Source of the DNA: Legionella antarctica
Lineage (GTDB): Bacteria; Pseudomonadota; Gammaproteobacteria; Legionellales; Legionellaceae
Reading direction: 5' to 3'
Length of the DNA: 64,000 nucleotides
NCBI RefSeq assembly: GCF_011764505.1
Contig: NZ_AP022839.1
Span: 1,657,001 to 1,721,000, forward strand
Shown here: one piece after another, positions 38,799 through 48,397 of the stretch
How the letters are laid out: each line of letters opens with the position of its first letter
How positions within the stretch are numbered: position 1 is the stretch's first letter
Position numbers and translations under genes: made by a program
The notes under the pieces: generated by a model
What the model saw: only the letters and a program-made list of their open reading frames with translations
Database searches by the model: none
Told to the model about the DNA's origin: nothing

Positions 38799-38825
38799 TT
38801 AACGGCATAATTAAAAATAACTTTA
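38799..38825 (-). promoter_or_regulatory. Sigma-28 (FliA) type promoter for the L,D-transpeptidase gene
   Basis: On the minus strand TAAA (38822-38825), exactly 15 bases, then GCCGTTAA (38799-38806). The FliA consensus is TAAA, N15, GCCGATAA, so there is one mismatch. The predicted transcript start would be about 20-25 bases before the ATG at 38768. The sequence match is direct; the use of the promoter is inferred. Confidence 0.65.
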
Positions 38826-39038
38826 CTGTTTAAAGTCATTCATCCATTCTGATTTAAGGTTTTTTTTTGAAAATTGGCGAAAAACTGTCGTCTTTGTGAG
38901 CTGATGTATCCGCACGAAACAGGCATACATATACTTATGTGAAACTAATGAATACTTATTGTCTACAGGCCAGAGTAATTCGCGAGGCAGGTAAAATAAA
39001 GACAAATGATTGTTGTCTGTTAAATTATAGTTCGTCAG

Positions 39039-39449
39039 CTATCCTTTTTCTTTGGCTTGTGAATTGGAATTAATGGATTGCCAGGCTTGATGTACCTCCG
39101 CAAGTAGTATATTGGATTGCACTAATAAATCTTCATCATTATTTAAATTTGCCTTTAGTAGTATATGTTGAATGTAGTCATAGAGCTGCAATAGATTTAT
39201 AGCAATGTCACCACCTTGTTCGTGGTTTAAGCTTGTCTTTAATCCTTCAATGATATTAAGGGCTTTTCCAATATGCTCGCCTTTTTCTCTAATCTGATTA
39301 CGTTGAATATTACCTTGGGCTGTGGCTATATGAGAACGCGCCCCTTGTAGTAATAGTTCTATAAGCTCATGAGGAGAGGCGGTATCTATACGCGTTTGTA
39401 ATTCAATTGACTTATATTGATTTAAAACTTGGGTATATGGATTTTTCAT
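39039..39449 (-). CDS. fliS: Flagellar export chaperone FliS
   Basis: This 136-residue helical protein binds the C-terminus of flagellin in the cytoplasm and prevents early polymerisation. NPYTQVLNQYKSIELQTRIDTASPHELIELLLQGA is the family start. A longer C-terminal tail than usual follows (QSINSNSQAKEKG). The start at 39449 was chosen over an ATG 6 bases earlier. It is 15 bases after fliD. Confidence 0.93.
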   Translation of the reverse strand: MKNPYTQVLNQYKSIELQTRIDTASPHELIELLLQGARSHIATAQGNIQRNQIREKGEHIGKALNIIEGLKTSLNHEQGGDIAINLLQLYDYIQHILLKANLNNDEDLLVQSNILLAEVHQAWQSINSNSQAKEKG

Positions 39450-39464
39450 GAGCATAGCCTTGTG

Positions 39465-41096
39465 TTATTTAGTATTAAATTTTGGTAAAGCTGCCAGTTG
39501 TTGGGTAAGAAAACTGCTGGTACTTTGCATTTGGGTTAACAAAACATCCAGAGCATTAAATTGTTTTAGATACCTGTTTTGCACGCTAACACTTCGGGCA
39601 TTTATCTGAGTTTGGGTTTTACTTAATAGATTGACTTGTTTGTTTAATTGTTCCGCTCGTTGATTTAAATCACCAGCAGTGTCCATGTAAGAGTCGAGAA
39701 AATGATTCATCAGTACGGCTATGCCATCATTAACCACAATTTGACCGCGAGAGCCATCACTTCCTGAAAGTACTTTGATAGATAGTCCGCCCAGGTCATC
39801 GCTCCCGTTAAGGGTGATGCCATCACTTGACGTTGCGGGAAAAGAACCGATAGTGCCAGCCATGTTCACGCCAGGGGTAAACTCGCTTAAAAATACATCA
39901 TATTTTCCTGCCGGAACTTGCGCATTAACTGAGTTGATACGTATATTACTGTCAGTAGGAGTGGCCGTTTTTGCAAATAAGGCACCAATATCAGCATAAT
40001 GATTACTAAGGGCGGTGTTGTATTTATCCTGATTTAGTTCCAGCAAACCGTTTTCTGTGGTTGTAATACCCAGGTCAGCCAAAGATTGAATTGAATTGGT
40101 ACTTTTAACCAGAGGAGAAGTTGCCCATTTGCCTAAATTAAGTTTCAAATTTCTAAATTGGGGGTCACCCTGGAATAAACCACTTTGTTTGGTGTCTTTA
40201 TTATATCCCGTTAAATTGGTTAAAAAAGTCATACTGTCATTGTATTTGCTTACAAAATCTTTTATTAGATTGGTCAACTGATCTTTATTGTCATCCACTG
40301 TTAGCGTAGTTATCGTTCCAGGTTCTGCTTTCTTTAAATTAATGGTCACTCCAGAAATTGCATCCTGGAGTTGGTTGGTGCTTTGAGTAAGGGATAACCC
40401 GTTTATTTTAACCACGCTGTTTTGTGCAGCAATAGTTTCAGTTAAAGCGTTATTACCCATTGTAGGGTCATAATTTAGCTCTGGAATGCTACTGCTGACC
40501 TGCATTGCATAATTTTCACCTGTCTTTGATGAGGTGAGGGTTAACCGCGATCCAAGACTATCCTGGACTATGCTGGCAGTGACTCCTGAGTTGGTATCGT
40601 TAATGGCATCGCGAATTGCAACAAGACTGTCACTTCCTGGAGCAATAGTAACATTCACTGGTGCTGCATCGCCATTCGCGGTGAATACCGTTTTATCAGG
40701 ATTATAGGTGCCAAAATTAATGGTTATATTGCCGCTACCTACACTTGTTGGATTTAAATAAGTGCTCGCAAGACTTTGTTGTTGTGCCAGTGCCTCAACT
40801 TCTACCTGATAAGTGCCTTTAGTCGCCTGCGAAGTTAGGGTGGCCGATAGAAAATCGACATTACTAACCGAGTATTTCATATTATAAAATTTAGTTACAT
40901 CGGATAAATTATTCAGTGATGTTTGCAAGTTTGCCAATGAACTTTTGAGTTGACCTATAGCCGACAGTTCAGTGTTAACACTGGTTAATTTATTGTCATG
41001 CCGCGTTTGTAGCGGCGTGATTTCAGCTTTAACCAAGGCCTCAACGAGGGTCTTAACATCAAGGCCTGATCCGATCCCTGGTGATGATAGACTCAT
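39465..41096 (-). CDS. fliD: Flagellar filament cap protein FliD
   Basis: This 543-residue HAP2 caps the filament and inserts flagellin. FliD_N (residues 8-105) starts SSPGIGSGLDVKTLVEALVKAE, a flagellin-IN motif lies in the middle, and FliD_C ends with a coiled coil near LNQRAEQLNKQVNLLSKTQTQ and LDVLLTQMQSTSSFLTQQLAAL. The length is normal. It lies between flaG and fliS on the same strand. Confidence 0.94.
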   Translation of the reverse strand: MSLSSPGIGSGLDVKTLVEALVKAEITPLQTRHDNKLTSVNTELSAIGQLKSSLANLQTSLNNLSDVTKFYNMKYSVSNVDFLSATLTSQATKGTYQVEVEALAQQQSLASTYLNPTSVGSGNITINFGTYNPDKTVFTANGDAAPVNVTIAPGSDSLVAIRDAINDTNSGVTASIVQDSLGSRLTLTSSKTGENYAMQVSSSIPELNYDPTMGNNALTETIAAQNSVVKINGLSLTQSTNQLQDAISGVTINLKKAEPGTITTLTVDDNKDQLTNLIKDFVSKYNDSMTFLTNLTGYNKDTKQSGLFQGDPQFRNLKLNLGKWATSPLVKSTNSIQSLADLGITTTENGLLELNQDKYNTALSNHYADIGALFAKTATPTDSNIRINSVNAQVPAGKYDVFLSEFTPGVNMAGTIGSFPATSSDGITLNGSDDLGGLSIKVLSGSDGSRGQIVVNDGIAVLMNHFLDSYMDTAGDLNQRAEQLNKQVNLLSKTQTQINARSVSVQNRYLKQFNALDVLLTQMQSTSSFLTQQLAALPKFNTK

Positions 41097-41156
41097 AATA
41101 TCCCTTATCTGTGTTATTAATCAGTAGTCAGGTAATAAACAAAATAGATTCATTTA

Positions 41157-41447
41157 TTAAATGTGCTTATCTATAGAACCATTAATTATTTCATCAAGCA
41201 AACTTAATAAATGCAAATATTCATCCGAAGGCATTTTACGTATCACTTTATCTGTAATCTTGTCAGTTACTATCGCCTGGAGCAATCCTGTTGCTTCATC
41301 GAGAGTGTATTTCATATCTGAATCCACCAATGGACTCGTAGTGCTGGTTTTATCACTGGTTTTAGTAACCGATTGACTTTGTATTTCAGGTGATTTTACG
41401 GTTTCATTTTTTATTGTTGGGACTGGCTTTACAGATTCAATATTCAT
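41157..41447 (-). CDS. flaG: FlaG-family flagellar protein
   Basis: This 96-residue protein has a disordered Ser/Thr/Lys N-terminus and a FlaG domain (MKYTLDEATGLLQAIVTDKITDKVIRKMPSDEYLHLLSLLDE). FlaG influences filament length; its exact role is unclear. A strong ribosome site AAGGAG precedes the ATG. It lies just after flaA and its hairpin, and before fliD. Confidence 0.9.
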   Translation of the reverse strand: MNIESVKPVPTIKNETVKSPEIQSQSVTKTSDKTSTTSPLVDSDMKYTLDEATGLLQAIVTDKITDKVIRKMPSDEYLHLLSLLDEIINGSIDKHI

Positions 41448-41494
41448 TTCCTACTCCTTTTATACCCCGAATACAGCTAGAGTATAAACTAAAG

Positions 41495-41526
41495 AATTCC
41501 AGTGCAACTAATGCTGCACTGGAATT
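41495..41526 (-). terminator. Hairpin after flaA
   Basis: AATTCCAGTGCA (41495-41506) and TGCACTGGAATT (41515-41526) are a perfect 12-bp pair with an 8-base loop, starting 8 bases beyond the flaA stop. On the minus strand it is followed by CTTTAGTTTATAC, a weak T-rich tail. This would let flagellin mRNA dominate while some transcription runs on into flaG-fliD-fliS. Confidence 0.75.
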
Positions 41527-41534
41527 GCTGTGTC

Positions 41535-42950
41535 TTATCCTAACAGTTTTAGTACAGATTGAGGCATACTATTAGCCTGTGCCAACATCGCTGTTCCTGC
41601 TTGCTGCAGGATTTGATTTTTAGTCAGATTTGCCATTTCAGCAGCATAGTCAGCATCCTGGATACGGCTTCGGGCAGCTGCCAGGTTATCTGATACGTTT
41701 TGCAGGTTGGCAATTGTAGAATCAAAACGATTTTGCAATGCCCCCATATCTGCCCGGTTGGCGTTGACCGTACCCAGAGCCGCATCAATTCTCATGATTG
41801 CAGTCTGTGCACCAGCAGCAGTGCTTACATCTAATGAATCGATACCGATAGTATCTTTAGCTATGGCTGCAGCAAGTCCAATGTTAGCTACAGTACCGCC
41901 GAGGGCGATGCTGTCTGCTGCATTGATTGTTAATTGTCCGCGTAATGCGTCATCAAAATCACCACCTGTTACCGTGATACCATCAGTACCTGCGACAAAA
42001 CCAACACCACTTTCAACAACCGTAATATTCCGGCCATCAGCAGCAGTCAGAGTCAAATCGCCACCATTGAGACTGGCAATAACCCCTGTTTGGTTGCTCA
42101 CGCCGTTTATCGCATCACGTAAGGCATCAGGGGTTAACGCTACAGCTACGTCTGTACCACTGAATATTGATACCCCGTTAATATCCAAGTTGTAAGTATC
42201 AGCAGCCGTACCCCCAATACCTCCTAGTGTTTGAGTACCTGTGGTTGAGGCAGTTACTGAAAAGCCGGCATCAGCTAGTGCTGCCGCTTTGGCATAAGCA
42301 GAGGTGCCATCCTGTGAAGCCAGAGTCCCTGCAAAATTTGCAGAAGAGTTGATGCTTGTAGCTGGGCCACCACCGATTGAAACAGTAATGTCTGCAGCAA
42401 CTGCAGCTGTAACTTCAGTACCTGTTGCAGTTGCGATACCACCAATTGATGATGCTTTGGCACTACCTATGGAAAAGCTAATGGTTTGGTTTGCGTTAGC
42501 ACCAACCTGGAAGCTGGCATTAGAGAACGAGCCATCCAAAATTCGTTGACCGTTAAACTGCGTATTTAATGCGATACGGTCGACTTCACTTTTTAGTTGA
42601 TTGACCTCAGATTGAATTGATGCACGGTCAGAGCTGTTATTGGTTGAGTTTGCTGCCTGAACTGCCAGTTCACGCATACGCTGCAGAAGGTTAGTTGATT
42701 CTTGCATCGCACCCTCAGCTACTTGAGCAAGAGAAATACCGTCATTCGCGTTTCTTACGGCCTGATTCATACCGCGTATTTGTGCTGTCATACGCTGAGA
42801 AATTGCAAGACCCGCGGCGTCATCTTTTGCACTGTTAATTCTTAAGCCAGATGACAATCGTTGAATTGCCAAAGACATCGCATTTCCTGACACCCCCAAG
42901 TTCCGTTGGGCAGTTAGCGACGTTACGTTTGTATTAATTACTTGAGCCAT
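41535..42950 (-). CDS. flaA: Flagellin FlaA
   Basis: This 471-residue flagellin has conserved D0/D1 ends ([52 protein letters not shown]) and a variable Ala/Gly/Thr-rich centre, about 170-360. The C-terminus is [22 protein letters not shown] followed by [10 protein letters not shown]. The segment known to be sensed by TLR5 is intact. The last residues keep the Val-Leu-x-Leu-Leu pattern recognised by NAIP5 in L. pneumophila flagellin. It is transcribed from its own sigma-28 promoter, with a leader of about 85-90 bases. Confidence 0.96.
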   Translation of the reverse strand: MAQVINTNVTSLTAQRNLGVSGNAMSLAIQRLSSGLRINSAKDDAAGLAISQRMTAQIRGMNQAVRNANDGISLAQVAEGAMQESTNLLQRMRELAVQAANSTNNSSDRASIQSEVNQLKSEVDRIALNTQFNGQRILDGSFSNASFQVGANANQTISFSIGSAKASSIGGIATATGTEVTAAVAADITVSIGGGPATSINSSANFAGTLASQDGTSAYAKAAALADAGFSVTASTTGTQTLGGIGGTAADTYNLDINGVSIFSGTDVAVALTPDALRDAINGVSNQTGVIASLNGGDLTLTAADGRNITVVESGVGFVAGTDGITVTGGDFDDALRGQLTINAADSIALGGTVANIGLAAAIAKDTIGIDSLDVSTAAGAQTAIMRIDAALGTVNANRADMGALQNRFDSTIANLQNVSDNLAAARSRIQDADYAAEMANLTKNQILQQAGTAMLAQANSMPQSVLKLLG

Positions 42951-43044
42951 GATTATAGTCTCCTCAGACCTGAATCCCTGGTTTGGGACATTTACGATTC
43001 AGTAAACTCATTTTTTTATTGGAAATTTACTGTACCCACCAAAG

Positions 43045-43071
43045 TTATCGGAAAATTGTAAAAAAACTTTA
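43045..43071 (-). promoter_or_regulatory. Sigma-28 (FliA) promoter of flaA
   Basis: On the minus strand TAAA (43068-43071), 15 bases, then TCCGATAA (43045-43052). This differs from the TAAA, N15, GCCGATAA consensus at one base. It lies about 95 bases before the flaA ATG. FliA control of flaA is established in L. pneumophila. Confidence 0.85.
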
Positions 43072-43587
43072 GGAGTTTGTGCATATTTTTTTAAAAAAGG
43101 AGTTATTTTGGTTAATATAATCAATGTGTTGTATTTACACTCATCAAGAATATATATTGCTCGTTTGACGACTGCAATTTTAAATTCAACCCACGTGCAG
43201 TGACATCAGAGTTAAGAAGAGCCGTGATTGTGTTAATTCGTCATTTAAAATTCACGATGTGTTGTGATCTGTCAGAGGCGCTCATAAATTTCACGGTAAC
43301 CAAAACATCCTGAGCTTTGTCAAATCACATCGATTGCAGGCTTAGGAGAAGCAATCGAGAATGGTGCCGCGTTAAAACGTCGCAACAGTTCTGTTGCACA
43401 GTTACAATACTGGACATAAGCACGACTTATTAAAAAGTTGTTAAAAGTCCAGATTTGCAATGTAACAAAAGTGTAAAAAAAATAAACACCCCCCCGTTGT
43501 TCATGTTTACTTAATAAATGAGGCATAAAATAGTAATTAAATAATGTTGTTTTAATTATTACAACACAATCCAGTAATGGGGGATGT
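43072..43587. other. Intergenic region flaA / coiled-coil gene
   Basis: No gene of its own. A perfect palindrome GCAACAG, TT, CTGTTGC lies at 43382-43397. AT-rich sequence with TTAATTATTAC at about 43552-43562 and an inverted counterpart GTAATTAAATAAT at about 43532-43544 lies just before the coiled-coil gene. It may be its promoter/operator, but does not convincingly match the tandem PmrA element. Confidence 0.4.
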
Positions 43588-46500
43588 ATGCCTAGTGATA
43601 TATTTGCAGCGTTAAACAAGCTCAAAAAAGAAATAGTGGAAATCAATAATCGACAAGAGTTAGTTGAGAATCGTGAAGGACTCGATGATACTAAAATGTC
43701 TGCACAGATGTTCGTTAACAGGGAACTTCTTCCTGAAGCAAATTTTGTAAATTACCCAGACAATAAGGCCGTAGCGGAATATTCCAATCTTGCTCTTCAA
43801 GCAGTATGGAATATTGCTCATTATGCTTCCAGGGGCTATGCATCTGCAATTTGGAATCAGAAAGCAATTGTAGAAGCCTTCCAATTTTTAGATGAAAATT
43901 GGGTTCCTAAAATTATCGATGAGCAAACGAATCAGGTAGGGTTGGCATTACAGACCTTTTTAAATACTGCTTTAGACGAGGAAGTGCTTGATAACATAAC
44001 CATACCAAAGGGTGTTAAGGATGGGATAAGACAGACTCTAACAGGGTTGCAGAAAAAACTGGAGCATCGCCTCAAGGTCTATGAAACTCACACTCCTGAA
44101 CATGTGAGTACAGCTGTAAAAGGTATCCAGGTTAAAAGGGATAGCCAAGCTGCATGGAAACAGAATATGGATGAAACATTTGATAAGGTTAATCCTCAAA
44201 TGTATTATAAATATTTTCAAGGGCCATTAAACTCAGACTATGCTGAACTGGAGAAAAAATTAGAAGTTTTAGACGGCTATTCGAAGCTTTTTGATGAGGC
44301 AGCAGAATCATTTAGATCCTATAACGAAAAATGGAATAAAGCTAATTTAGAAAAAAAACTACCACCAAAAGTCTCTGCATCAGCTTATATTTTTTCACTT
44401 GCAGATGAAAACCAAACATCTCAGGAAAACTTAGCAAAGTTGTCCGAGGTTTATAATAAGCCTAATTATAAGATATTGGATGAAAACATTGGTATTTCTT
44501 TGCAGAGAACGTACAACACAACTGAGGACATGATAAATTATTTAAAACAAAATAACCTACAGATAATTGAAGTACAAAAACAACTCCTACAGGAATACAT
44601 TACAGATTCTAAATCGCTATTCGATTTTGAAAAATCGCTTGAACAAGCCGTATCTTCTCTGAAACCAGTTGTTATACCTGAAGAGATTCAATCGTTAATT
44701 GACAATCCAGAACATTCATTTGTTGATGATCAAATAGACAGCTATGATAAACTAATCAAGCAAATTGAGAGTTCTCAGGCGAAACTTTTAGAACATCAAA
44801 AATTGTTAGATACAAAAGTTAGTAATTTTGAAACAGCCAATCCTATACCTTCCTTAGAAACAAAAGATCATCTATCGGCTTTTGAAAAAGCGCGTAGTGA
44901 TGCCGGGGAAAAATTAGACCTTAAAGTTAAAGCTAACAAGGATCAAATTACCACCATAAAGGCTCTTTTAGATAAGGCAAATGCAAAAGTAGTTGATTTA
45001 CACTATGAACAGGCAAAACAATCTAAAATGGGAAGGAAAAGGATATTAGAAGAAGCTGGAACGCGTACTAAAGAGGCATTTAAAGAAATGCATGAGAACT
45101 CGCGTCCCAGAGAAGTATCGGCAAAATACCAATCTCAACTCATTCACCAGCGGTATCCTGCTGCTGTGCAAACAATAAAGAAGCAGTACTCGCCACAAAT
45201 CAGAGCTTTGGAAGAACAAATAGGCACAATAAAAGCCCAAATACCATCCAAAGAAGATGGTCTTGAGGCTATCAAATCAAAAAGTGAGCAACGTAAGGAA
45301 CTACTGCAAACATCTCTTGAGGAGTTAAAACAATATCAAACGGTCTTGGAAAAAGAACAAGGTTTGTACATGCCTTCTGGACAAGTTCCAAAAGACCGCT
45401 TGATAAAAAATCTGGAATGTAATGATGAAATAGCTGCTTTCATTGACGGGATGTATGTAAATGAGCAGACTGCCGCCAGTTGGTATGGCTTTAACCGTAC
45501 AAATTTGTATAACAATTACAGCCACTATTCCAGCCTCTTGGGCCCCAGCGATTTAGAAGCTGATTTAGGCGATGTAATTGACTACATCTCTAGGAAAATT
45601 GATTTAATAGACCAGGAAATGAAAATAGATGTAACAGTTGAGGCAATTTCCCCCATATCTTCACCACAGCTGCTGGGAGAAGGTAATTTATGGAAGTTGC
45701 AAGAAGAATACCAAGGTATTAAGCAGGAAAAAAACAAACTGGAAGCCGAAGTAAAGAAAACAGAGGAAACGCTACAAAGCCTGACTGCAACAATGAATGA
45801 AGAACTAAATAGCTTGGAAAGCAGAAAAATTGCAATTGACGAAAGGCTCACATTCGCTACCCTGGAAGAAAAAATTAATACGATTGATCATGGTCTGGCG
45901 ATGGTTTCTTCCGATAGCCATTTACTTGCCTTCAGGATTGAGGAGGTTATACAGGCACAGCAAAAACTAGAGGCCATTAGTGAAGAAATAGACAAAATGG
46001 AGCATGGTGAGGCTCTGAAATATTATGAAAGCGTGAAGGATGAAATTACGAAAATAAATGTTGATGACATGATGAATCATCGTGAGAATTTTCGAGATAA
46101 ATCCGGTGCTGAACTTCAAAAGAATATTGGGAATTCACTCAAGGCTTTAGTAAGCAATTTAGATAAGCTCAAATCAGAAGAAAATAATATCGATAAATCT
46201 GAGACGCTCAGTAGTAAATTAAAAAGAGTAAGAGATAATTTTGAAGCATTGAAGGAAAGAAATGTGAAGTTGAAGAATGAGCCCGTAGGTTTGGATTTTG
46301 CTGTAAAAAAACTTCAAGAAACTAATGCTGGTTTAATGACAGCCATCAACGATAGCATAGCCAAGCATAAGTTAGCTGCTCTTGAAGAAATGCTGCAGAG
46401 TAAATATCCTGAGTTGAATGGTTCTAGTGTCAGACCAGACACTAAAGAAGATCGAGACTCACAAATCAGGGAAATTGAACAATTTTTTGGACCTTTAGCT

Positions 46501-47319
46501 GAGTTTAAGAAACATACCAATGAATCAATCAGGGAAAAATACCAACACATATCTAAAATCGCTCAACCACTGAAAGAGTATTTTATTCCACTCAAGTTAG
46601 ACGTAATACTTGAAGAGACGAGTGGGTTTATTGAGAGATTTCATTCAAGAGAACGACACGGATTATTAGCTGAGATTAAGCAATTTGAAGCACGTGAGGG
46701 GACTTTCTTAAATGAGCTTAAGAGTTCTGACTCCTTAGAAATTCAGGAAAAATTAAAATTGATTAAGAATAACGAAAATCAATTAGCTGTGCAAAAAGAT
46801 ATTCTTAGTCCAGATAGTCCAGACCAATCACTGGAATTTTTTAGCCCTGCTCCGGATGCTATACCAGAAGAGCAACCTCAACGGGAGACGGGTCCTAAAC
46901 TGGAGACTAGTCCTATTGAAAGCTTAATGGATAAATATTTTACAGATAGATCGGGTGTTTTTCCACAGTATCTTGCAGAACGTGCACACAAGTTTTGGTT
47001 GAAAGATTTCTTCAGATCTTTTGCAGCCTTAACTTTCGGATGTTTTGGTTATAAAACGGATGCACAGGTGAGGGAAACATACGTGAATGAGTTAACGGAT
47101 GTATTTGAGAATTATAAAAAAGACAGTAGTGAGGAGAATAGGTTACAATTGCTAGATAAGATTGATATAGGTCAGGACCAATTTTCTCCTCGGGCTAAAG
47201 TCGGAGAAGAGCGGTACAACGAGTCCTTACATTCTAAACTTCAAGATCTGAAAAAAAGTATATCCGAAGTCCCGGAACAGGAGGTTGTGATAGAACTTCA
47301 ATCCCCACAAATGCATTAA
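43588..47319 (+). CDS. Large coiled-coil protein of unknown function, candidate Dot/Icm effector
   Basis: I do not recognise this 1243-residue protein. The N-terminus (1-160) is helical with WNIAHYASRGYASAIWNQK. Extended coiled coil with heptad-like Glu/Lys/Leu patterns runs about 200-1050 (for example IKQEKNKLEAEVKKTEETLQSL). A Pro/Glu-rich linker at about 1080-1110 leads to a distinct C-terminal module (KFWLKDFFRSFAALTFGCFGYKTDAQVRE). The tail is SEVPEQEVVIELQSPQMH, with clustered glutamates like the E-block of many Dot/Icm substrates. There is no signal peptide. A GGGGG ribosome site precedes the ATG. It is a single gene, divergent from flaA and followed by two terminators. The effector role is inferred from composition, size and tail. 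Confidence 0.8.
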   Translation: MPSDIFAALNKLKKEIVEINNRQELVENREGLDDTKMSAQMFVNRELLPEANFVNYPDNKAVAEYSNLALQAVWNIAHYASRGYASAIWNQKAIVEAFQFLDENWVPKIIDEQTNQVGLALQTFLNTALDEEVLDNITIPKGVKDGIRQTLTGLQKKLEHRLKVYETHTPEHVSTAVKGIQVKRDSQAAWKQNMDETFDKVNPQMYYKYFQGPLNSDYAELEKKLEVLDGYSKLFDEAAESFRSYNEKWNKANLEKKLPPKVSASAYIFSLADENQTSQENLAKLSEVYNKPNYKILDENIGISLQRTYNTTEDMINYLKQNNLQIIEVQKQLLQEYITDSKSLFDFEKSLEQAVSSLKPVVIPEEIQSLIDNPEHSFVDDQIDSYDKLIKQIESSQAKLLEHQKLLDTKVSNFETANPIPSLETKDHLSAFEKARSDAGEKLDLKVKANKDQITTIKALLDKANAKVVDLHYEQAKQSKMGRKRILEEAGTRTKEAFKEMHENSRPREVSAKYQSQLIHQRYPAAVQTIKKQYSPQIRALEEQIGTIKAQIPSKEDGLEAIKSKSEQRKELLQTSLEELKQYQTVLEKEQGLYMPSGQVPKDRLIKNLECNDEIAAFIDGMYVNEQTAASWYGFNRTNLYNNYSHYSSLLGPSDLEADLGDVIDYISRKIDLIDQEMKIDVTVEAISPISSPQLLGEGNLWKLQEEYQGIKQEKNKLEAEVKKTEETLQSLTATMNEELNSLESRKIAIDERLTFATLEEKINTIDHGLAMVSSDSHLLAFRIEEVIQAQQKLEAISEEIDKMEHGEALKYYESVKDEITKINVDDMMNHRENFRDKSGAELQKNIGNSLKALVSNLDKLKSEENNIDKSETLSSKLKRVRDNFEALKERNVKLKNEPVGLDFAVKKLQETNAGLMTAINDSIAKHKLAALEEMLQSKYPELNGSSVRPDTKEDRDSQIREIEQFFGPLAEFKKHTNESIREKYQHISKIAQPLKEYFIPLKLDVILEETSGFIERFHSRERHGLLAEIKQFEAREGTFLNELKSSDSLEIQEKLKLIKNNENQLAVQKDILSPDSPDQSLEFFSPAPDAIPEEQPQRETGPKLETSPIESLMDKYFTDRSGVFPQYLAERAHKFWLKDFFRSFAALTFGCFGYKTDAQVRETYVNELTDVFENYKKDSSEENRLQLLDKIDIGQDQFSPRAKVGEERYNESLHSKLQDLKKSISEVPEQEVVIELQSPQMH

Positions 47320-47322
47320 CAG

Positions 47323-47347
47323 CTCAGGAGTTGAACCTGCTCCTGAA
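47323..47347 (+). terminator. First hairpin after the coiled-coil gene
   Basis: TCAGGAG (47324-47330) pairs with CTCCTGA (47340-47346), 9-base loop, followed by AATTTTAAT. It lies immediately after the stop codon. Confidence 0.65.
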
Positions 47348-47356
47348 ATTTTAATG

Positions 47357-47394
47357 ACCCGTTGTTGCTCAGAGCAGAACGGGTTTCTTTTTTT
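47357..47394 (+). terminator. Rho-independent terminator before accD
   Basis: ACCCGTT pairs with AACGGGT around an inner TGCTC/GAGCA stem and is followed by TTCTTTTTTT. This is the clearest intrinsic terminator in the window; it isolates the 1243-residue gene from accD. Confidence 0.88.
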
Positions 47395-47512
47395 CATGGA
47401 TCTAACGAATAATAAAATTGAAATTTTAGACACATCAGAATAAAGATAGATATTAAGAATATGTTTTTTTCAGTGTATACTATAAACCGATTCTTAATAT
47501 AGGTTCTAATTT

Positions 47513-48397
47513 ATGAGCTGGTTTAAAAAGCTATTACCATCAAGAATAAGAACAGAGACCTCACAAAAAAAAGGAGTTCCAGAGGGTTTGTGGGTTAAAT
47601 GTTTGGGGTGTAATGAGGTACTTTACAGTACTGAATTGACAAAAAATTTAATGGTTTGTCCTTCTTGCAACTTTCATCATCGAGTATCTGCACGAGTTAG
47701 AATTGCACAATTTCTTGACGAAGGCGGTCAAGAGGAAATTGCTGCACATTTAGAGCCTCAGGATAGACTAAAATTCCGTGATTCAAAAAAATACAAAGAT
47801 AGAATATCACAGGCTCAGAAAGCAACGGGTGAAAAAGAAGCCTTGGTTGTTGTTACAGGTAGCTTATCTCAGCAACCTGTAGTGGTCAGTGCTTTTGAGT
47901 TCAGTTTCATGGGCGGTTCGATGGGGGCCACAGTAGGCGAGAAGTTTGTCCGTGCAATCACCGCAGCAACGGCAGAAAATAGAGCCTATATTTGCTTTAC
48001 CGCAAGTGGTGGTGCCCGAATGCAAGAGGGGCTATTTTCTCTGATGCAAATGGCCAAAACATCAGCAGCACTTGCCAAATTTGCAGAAACAGGATTACCC
48101 TTTATCGTTGTTCTGACCGATCCTACTATGGGTGGTGTTTCAGCAAGTTTTGCCAGCCTTGGTGATGTGATTGTTGCCGAACCTAATGCATTAATCGGTT
48201 TTGCAGGTCCAAGAGTGATAGAGCAAACTGTAAGGCAGACCTTGCCAGAAGGATTTCAACGCAGTGAATTCCTGTTGGAACATGGCCATATTGATATGAT
48301 AGTTGAGCGTAAAAATCTTCGTTCTACTGTCTCTGAATTGGTATCAAAATTAACTCATAAAGCCACGGAGAATTTTTTTGCACAAACCATGGAGTGA
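47513..48397 (+). CDS. accD: Acetyl-CoA carboxylase carboxyltransferase beta subunit
   Basis: This 294-residue protein with AccA transfers carboxyl from biotin to acetyl-CoA, the first step of fatty-acid synthesis. The N-terminal zinc ribbon has Cys30, Cys33, Cys49 and Cys52. The carboxyltransferase core has [30 protein letters not shown] and [14 protein letters not shown]. Its end overlaps folC by 20 bases. It heads accD-folC-dedD-cvpA. Confidence 0.96.
   Translation: MSWFKKLLPSRIRTETSQKKGVPEGLWVKCLGCNEVLYSTELTKNLMVCPSCNFHHRVSARVRIAQFLDEGGQEEIAAHLEPQDRLKFRDSKKYKDRISQAQKATGEKEALVVVTGSLSQQPVVVSAFEFSFMGGSMGATVGEKFVRAITAATAENRAYICFTASGGARMQEGLFSLMQMAKTSAALAKFAETGLPFIVVLTDPTMGGVSASFASLGDVIVAEPNALIGFAGPRVIEQTVRQTLPEGFQRSEFLLEHGHIDMIVERKNLRSTVSELVSKLTHKATENFFAQTME

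Noticed and set aside
41707..42195. 162-codon plus-strand frame opposite flagellin
   Set aside because: Arises from the Ala/Thr-rich flagellin centre read in reverse; no ribosome site.
43530..43565. Possible PmrA box (tandem TTAA elements) before the coiled-coil gene
   Set aside because: TTAAT-like words occur in inverted rather than tandem orientation and the spacing does not fit the element as I know it.
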